From Desulfovibrionales bacterium (GTDB lineage: Bacteria; Desulfobacterota; Desulfovibrionia; Desulfovibrionales; Desulfomicrobiaceae), in the NCBI GenBank assembly GCA_012727515.1, contig JAAYGZ010000197.1:1-16871 (forward strand): a stretch of DNA of 16,871 nt, in the 5' to 3' direction. The translations under genes were made by a program, and so were the position numbers. Below the pieces are notes generated by a model. It was not told where the DNA came from and made no database searches. It was given only the letters and a program-made list of their open reading frames with translations. Below, one piece after another: positions 13,477 through 16,871 of this stretch; within the stretch, counting starts at the first letter, position 1; each line of letters opens with the position of its first letter.

Positions 13477-14364
13477 ATGCGTATTGATACTCTACTGGCC
13501 CAAAAGCAGCCGTTCTTATCCCTGGAGTTTTTCCCCCCCAAAGAACGCACCCAATGGCCTGGCTTTTTTGATGTGGCACGCCAGCTCAAGTCATTAAATC
13601 CCTTATTTTGTTCAGTGACCTATGGTGCAGGAGGCAGTACCCAGCACAATACATTGGAAATTGTCACCCGTATGAAACAGGAATATGGCCTGGAGCCGCT
13701 GGCTCACCTGACCTGTGTGGGCGCTTCAGCCACGCGCATCCGGTCTTTTTTGGATGGTCTGTCAGAAGGTGGCGTGCGCAATGTACTGGCCCTGCGAGGT
13801 GATCCGCCCAGAGGCACAGACATCTTTACGCCAGACAGTGATGAATTTCAGTATGGCAGCGACCTGGTAGCCTTTATCCACCGCACCTATCCAGACCTGT
13901 GTATTGGCGTGGCCGGGTATCCGGAAAAACACCCGCAGGCTGTCTCCATGGAAGAAGATCTGCGCCATTTAAAAGCCAAAGTAGATGCTGGCGCACATTT
14001 TATCATTACTCAGCTTTTTTTTGACAATGATTTTTATTTTTCCTTTGTGGAGCGCACTCGGGCCGTAGGCATTACCGTACCGATTGTGCCGGGCATTCTT
14101 CCGGTTCAGAATGTGCCTGCCCTGCAGCGTATGCTTTCTTTTTGCGGGGCTTCTGTGCCTGCGGACTATCTGCGCGATCTGGAGCATGCCCAGGCCCGCT
14201 ATGGTGACAGCGGTGTACGCGGTCTTGGCCTGGGCTATGCCAAGGCACAAATCGCAAATCTCCTTGACCACGGGGCACCAGGAGTGCATCTGTACACCCT
14301 CAATAAAGCTGATACCTGTTTGGAAATTTGGAAAGAATTCAGCCGCCGGATTACAGGCGCATAA
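13477..14364 (+). CDS. metF: 5,10-methylenetetrahydrofolate reductase
   Basis: A 295-residue TIM-barrel flavoprotein that reduces 5,10-methylene-THF to 5-methyl-THF, which supplies the methyl group for methionine. The length equals that of E. coli MetF. Visible marks: SLEFFPPK with the catalytic Glu E17; SVTYGAGGST (46-55); HLTCVGAS (78-85); NVLALRGDPP with D109 near the flavin; GVAGYPEKHPQA (144-155); FIITQLFFDND with Q179 binding substrate; and VPGILPV. The start ATG has AAGGAG upstream. It is 14 bases ahead of asd, so both methionine-linked genes appear to share a message. No regulatory riboswitch was seen in the 26-base gap upstream. Confidence 0.95.
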   Translation: MRIDTLLAQKQPFLSLEFFPPKERTQWPGFFDVARQLKSLNPLFCSVTYGAGGSTQHNTLEIVTRMKQEYGLEPLAHLTCVGASATRIRSFLDGLSEGGVRNVLALRGDPPRGTDIFTPDSDEFQYGSDLVAFIHRTYPDLCIGVAGYPEKHPQAVSMEEDLRHLKAKVDAGAHFIITQLFFDNDFYFSFVERTRAVGITVPIVPGILPVQNVPALQRMLSFCGASVPADYLRDLEHAQARYGDSGVRGLGLGYAKAQIANLLDHGAPGVHLYTLNKADTCLEIWKEFSRRITGA

Positions 14365-14378
14365 ATGTGGAGGCAGCA

Positions 14379-15404
14379 ATGAAAAAACAACCAGTAGTGG
14401 CCGTGGTAGGCGCAACAGGCGCTGTGGGCAGAGAAATTCTTGATACTCTGGCCCGTCGTAATTTTCCCCATGCTGAAATACGTGCCCTGGCCTCGTCCCG
14501 ATCTGCGGGCACCAGCGTGGATTTTGGCTCCAAACAACTTACAGTACAGGAACTGACCGAAGATTCCTTTACTGGCGTGGATGTGGCCCTGTTTTCTGCT
14601 GGCGGCTCCACCTCGGAAAAATTCGCGCCCTGTGCAGTCAAGGCTGGCTGTGTGGTGGTGGACAACTCAAGTGCCTGGCGCATGGACCCCGCAGTGCCCC
14701 TGGTTGTGCCGGAAGTGAATCCCGATGACCTGGCCTGGCACAAAGGCATTATTGCCAACCCTAATTGCTCAACCATTCAGATGGTTGTGGCCTTAAAGCC
14801 CCTGCATGATGCAGGCCGCATCAAGCGCGTGATTGTTTCCACCTACCAGGCCGTGTCCGGCACGGGGCAAAAAGCCATTAAAGAACTGGAAAACCAGGTT
14901 CGCCAGCTTTTTAACGGCCAGGAAGCCACCAATGAAGTCTATCCGCACCGCATTGCCTTTAACTGTCTGCCCCAGATTGATGTGTTTCTGGACAACGAAT
15001 ATACAAAAGAAGAAATGAAAATGGTCCTGGAAACCAAAAAAATTATGGGTGATGACTCCATCCGCGTTACGGCAACCACTGTGCGCGTGCCTGTTTTCTA
15101 TGGTCACAGCGAAAGCGTGAACATTGAAACAGAAAAAAAGATCACCCCCAAGGAAGCCCGGGCCATTTTATCCCAGGCCCCTGGCGTGTGTGTCTTGGAT
15201 AACCCCGGTGAAAAAATATACCCCATGCCCATTGTGGCTGCGGGTGAGGACGAAACCTTTGTGGGCCGTATTCGCGAAGACGAAACCATTGCCAATGGCC
15301 TGAACATGTTTATTGTGGCCGATAATATCCGCAAAGGCGCAGCCTTGAATACCGTGCAGATCGCAGAAACCCTGCTTGAACGCGATCTGCTCCGCGTTCC
15401 TTAA
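14379..15404 (+). CDS. asd: Aspartate-semialdehyde dehydrogenase
   Basis: A 341-residue enzyme converting beta-aspartyl phosphate to aspartate-semialdehyde with NADPH, the branch point to lysine, diaminopimelate, threonine and methionine. The N-terminal Rossmann domain has VVGATGAVG (9-17). The catalytic cysteine is C130 in ANPNCSTIQ. The substrate Arg and base His are in VRVPVFYGHSE (R236, H243). LFSAGGSTSE (71-80) and VDNSSAWRMD (94-103) are also standard. The length fits the Gram-positive and deltaproteobacterial type of about 340 residues. The ATG 14379 is chosen over an earlier in-frame ATG at 14328 because GTGGAGG (14367-14373) precedes it, the earlier one lies inside metF, and the Rossmann fold starts right after it. 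Confidence 0.95.
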   Translation: MKKQPVVAVVGATGAVGREILDTLARRNFPHAEIRALASSRSAGTSVDFGSKQLTVQELTEDSFTGVDVALFSAGGSTSEKFAPCAVKAGCVVVDNSSAWRMDPAVPLVVPEVNPDDLAWHKGIIANPNCSTIQMVVALKPLHDAGRIKRVIVSTYQAVSGTGQKAIKELENQVRQLFNGQEATNEVYPHRIAFNCLPQIDVFLDNEYTKEEMKMVLETKKIMGDDSIRVTATTVRVPVFYGHSESVNIETEKKITPKEARAILSQAPGVCVLDNPGEKIYPMPIVAAGEDETFVGRIREDETIANGLNMFIVADNIRKGAALNTVQIAETLLERDLLRVP

Positions 15405-15413
15405 GCCTCGTGT

Positions 15414-15445
15414 GCCCGGCGCCGTGACTCTGCATGGTGCTGGGC
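15414..15445 (+). other. GC-rich hairpin between asd and the aminotransferase gene
   Basis: GCCCGGCGCC (15414-15423) pairs with GGTGCTGGGC (15436-15445) over 10 bp, counting two G-U pairs, around a 12-base loop. No T run follows, so an intrinsic terminator is unlikely. It may mark a processing or stability element within the operon, or be chance. Confidence 0.35.
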
Positions 15446-15477
15446 CGTTACCACCCTTCACGCACAAAGGAATCATC

Positions 15478-16437
15478 ATGGTCAGACTCGGAACTGAAGA
15501 CCTGTTTGTGGATCAGTTGCTGCATCTGCCCCGGCCAGGGGAAGAAAATGTGCTGGCCTTTTATGAGCACCGCCTGGGTGCTGTTTTTACCAATCCACGG
15601 CTTATGCTTATTCCGCTGGATGATCACCTGGTGCACCGGGGTGATGGCGTTTTTGAGGCCCTGCGCTATGAGCATGAAGCTGTTTATCAGTTGGACGCAC
15701 ATTTGGATCGCCTCATGCGCTCGTGCCAGGCCATTGACCTGACTCCGCCTGTGGGAAAATCAGAACTTGATGAACTGGTGCGGGCTGTGTGCCTGGCTGG
15801 TGGCCAGCCTGAAGGCAATGTGCTTATTTTCTGCGGACGCGGCCCAGGAGGATTTAGCCTGGACGTACGCGAATGTCCGCAAGCCAGCCTGTATATTGTA
15901 GCCAAACGTATGCTTCGCAAGCCAGAATCCTTTTGGGAACAGGGCGTGACTGCGGTGCGCACACATATTCCGGCCAAACAGGGCTGGATGTCACAAATTA
16001 AAAGCGTCAATTACCTGCCCAATGTGCTCATGAAAAAAGATGCGCAAGAGCAAGGCGCTGATTTTCCGCTTTGTTTTGACAACGAAGGTTTTCTTGCCGA
16101 AGGGTCCACAGAAAATGCAGTTCTGGTTGATCAGCACGGAATTTTTGTTGTGCCTGAACTCAAAAACGCCCTGACCGGAACCACCCTGGCCAGGGCCATG
16201 CGGCTTTTACGTCCGTATATTTCCGTAGCCACCAGACCAGTGCCTGAAGAAGAGCTGTCCTCGTGTCAGGAACTTATTTTACTGGGCACAAGCATAGATG
16301 CTGTAAGCGTGGTGCGCTACAATACCACGCTCATCGGAGCTGGACGCCCTGGCCCTGTAAGTCAACGCTTGCGCCAGCTTTTACTGGCTGATCGTGAGGC
16401 TCATGCTCAACCCCTGCGCCCCACCCCCACCTTGTAA
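15478..16437 (+). CDS. Class IV (fold type IV) PLP aminotransferase: IlvE or PabC type
   Basis: A 319-residue PLP enzyme of the branched-chain aminotransferase / D-amino-acid aminotransferase / aminodeoxychorismate lyase family. Marks: HRGDGVFEALRYEHEAVYQLDAHLDRLMRS (about 53-82); the PLP-forming lysine K175 in SQIKSVNYLPNVL; DNEGFLAEGSTENAVLV, with E208 contacting the PLP nitrogen; and a C-terminal ALTGTTLARAM plus ELILLGTSIDAVSVV loop that contacts the PLP phosphate and the substrate. The start ATG 15478 has AAAGGA upstream; earlier in-frame ATGs overlap asd and lack a signal. The active site is complete, but substrate choice (branched-chain amino acids, D-alanine, or aminodeoxychorismate) cannot be fixed from motifs alone. 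Its position after asd gives mild support for amino-acid metabolism. Confidence 0.85.
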   Translation: MVRLGTEDLFVDQLLHLPRPGEENVLAFYEHRLGAVFTNPRLMLIPLDDHLVHRGDGVFEALRYEHEAVYQLDAHLDRLMRSCQAIDLTPPVGKSELDELVRAVCLAGGQPEGNVLIFCGRGPGGFSLDVRECPQASLYIVAKRMLRKPESFWEQGVTAVRTHIPAKQGWMSQIKSVNYLPNVLMKKDAQEQGADFPLCFDNEGFLAEGSTENAVLVDQHGIFVVPELKNALTGTTLARAMRLLRPYISVATRPVPEEELSSCQELILLGTSIDAVSVVRYNTTLIGAGRPGPVSQRLRQLLLADREAHAQPLRPTPTL

Positions 16438-16449
16438 GCCCTGCATACC

Positions 16450-16871
16450 GTGAACGCGCAGCACACTATTGTCCATCTTGACCTGGGTCTGGAGTTTCGC
16501 GGTGGCCAGCGCCAGGTACTGTACCTAATCGCAGCACAGCGTGCCCAGGGCCATACAGTGCTTCTGGCCTGCCCGTGCCAGGCTCCGCTGGCTGAACAGG
16601 CCAGGGCCAGCAATATCCCGCTGTTACCTCTTCCTTCGCGCTATGGTCTGGACCCACGCAATATCAGCCTGCTTGTGCGCGCAGTGCAGCCTGGAAGTGT
16701 TCTGCATACCCATGAAGCCCGCGCAGCCTCGCTGGGCGCTGCCACGGCCTGGCTTTATAGTCGTCAGGGAAAATGCCTGCATCTTGTTCATACCAGGCGC
16801 GTGTCCTATGCTTTGGGTCAGGGCTGGAGCAGGTGGAAATACCGCCAGGGCCATGTGGTTTGTGTCAGCCA
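16450..16871 (+). CDS. Glycosyltransferase, GT4-like GT-B fold, N-terminal part only
   Basis: The first 140 residues of a protein cut by the right edge. It opens IVHLDLGLEFRGGQRQVLYLIAAQRAQGHTV, the first Rossmann unit of GT4-type glycosyltransferases, with the donor-side GG loop and the hydrophobic helix before GH. It continues with PLAEQARASNIPLLPLPSRYGLDP and VLHTHEARAASLGAATAWLYS, matching the H-x-H strand after the second unit. Such enzymes add sugars to lipopolysaccharide or other surface glycans. The start is the GTG at 16450, because no ATG exists between the previous stop, 12 bases earlier, and the fold start; no ribosome-binding site is obvious, so coupling to the aminotransferase gene is likely. 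The acceptor and sugar are unknown. Confidence 0.75.
   Translation, partial: MNAQHTIVHLDLGLEFRGGQRQVLYLIAAQRAQGHTVLLACPCQAPLAEQARASNIPLLPLPSRYGLDPRNISLLVRAVQPGSVLHTHEARAASLGAATAWLYSRQGKCLHLVHTRRVSYALGQGWSRWKYRQGHVVCVS

Overview
The window looks like chromosomal DNA of a Gram-negative, probably Desulfovibrio-type (Desulfovibrionales) bacterium. GC content is moderate. The reasons are a sigma-54-dependent ZraPSR-like metal stress system, a DksA of about 120 residues with a four-cysteine zinc finger, a short CbiX chelatase, and a cluster of metF, asd and a class IV aminotransferase. No alignment was run, so the taxon is an inference from protein style. No rRNA, tRNA, CRISPR array or complete insertion sequence was seen.

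Left part (1-1307, mostly minus strand): the N-terminal third of proA runs off the left edge. Upstream of it lies an intact XRE/HigA-like antitoxin gene. Its partner toxin survives only as a short N-terminal remnant with an in-frame stop. The toxin start sits directly against a perfect 12-bp inverted repeat that overlaps a good sigma-70 promoter. A 64-bp REP-like double hairpin lies inside the decayed toxin region.

Metal block (1308-5819): zraR, zraS and zraP homologues lie on the minus strand, transcribed zraP-zraS-zraR. A sigma-54 promoter precedes zraP, an array of GTGCA half-sites lies upstream of that, and an intrinsic terminator lies between zraP and zraS. Divergently, on the plus strand, are a 54-residue Cys/His-rich protein that starts like the nickel site of HypB, an intrinsic terminator, and a short CbiX (sirohydrochlorin metal chelatase). 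A plausible reading is a transition-metal stress and trafficking module: a periplasmic metal-binding chaperone, a two-component sensor, a cytosolic metal buffer and a tetrapyrrole metal chelatase.

Middle (5833-9567, minus strand): a membrane histidine kinase with a Cache-like sensor domain and no adjacent regulator, then dksA, then an RtcB-family RNA ligase of a non-canonical motif type.

Right part (9794-16871, plus strand): a tightly spaced row of a small acidic protein, an ABC-F ATPase, a lone PilC/GspF platform protein, metF, asd, a class IV aminotransferase and the start of a GT4-like glycosyltransferase cut by the right edge. The gaps are 12 to 73 bases, so much of this row could be co-transcribed, although the functions are mixed (translation, pilus or secretion, C1/methionine and aspartate-family biosynthesis, cell-surface glycan).
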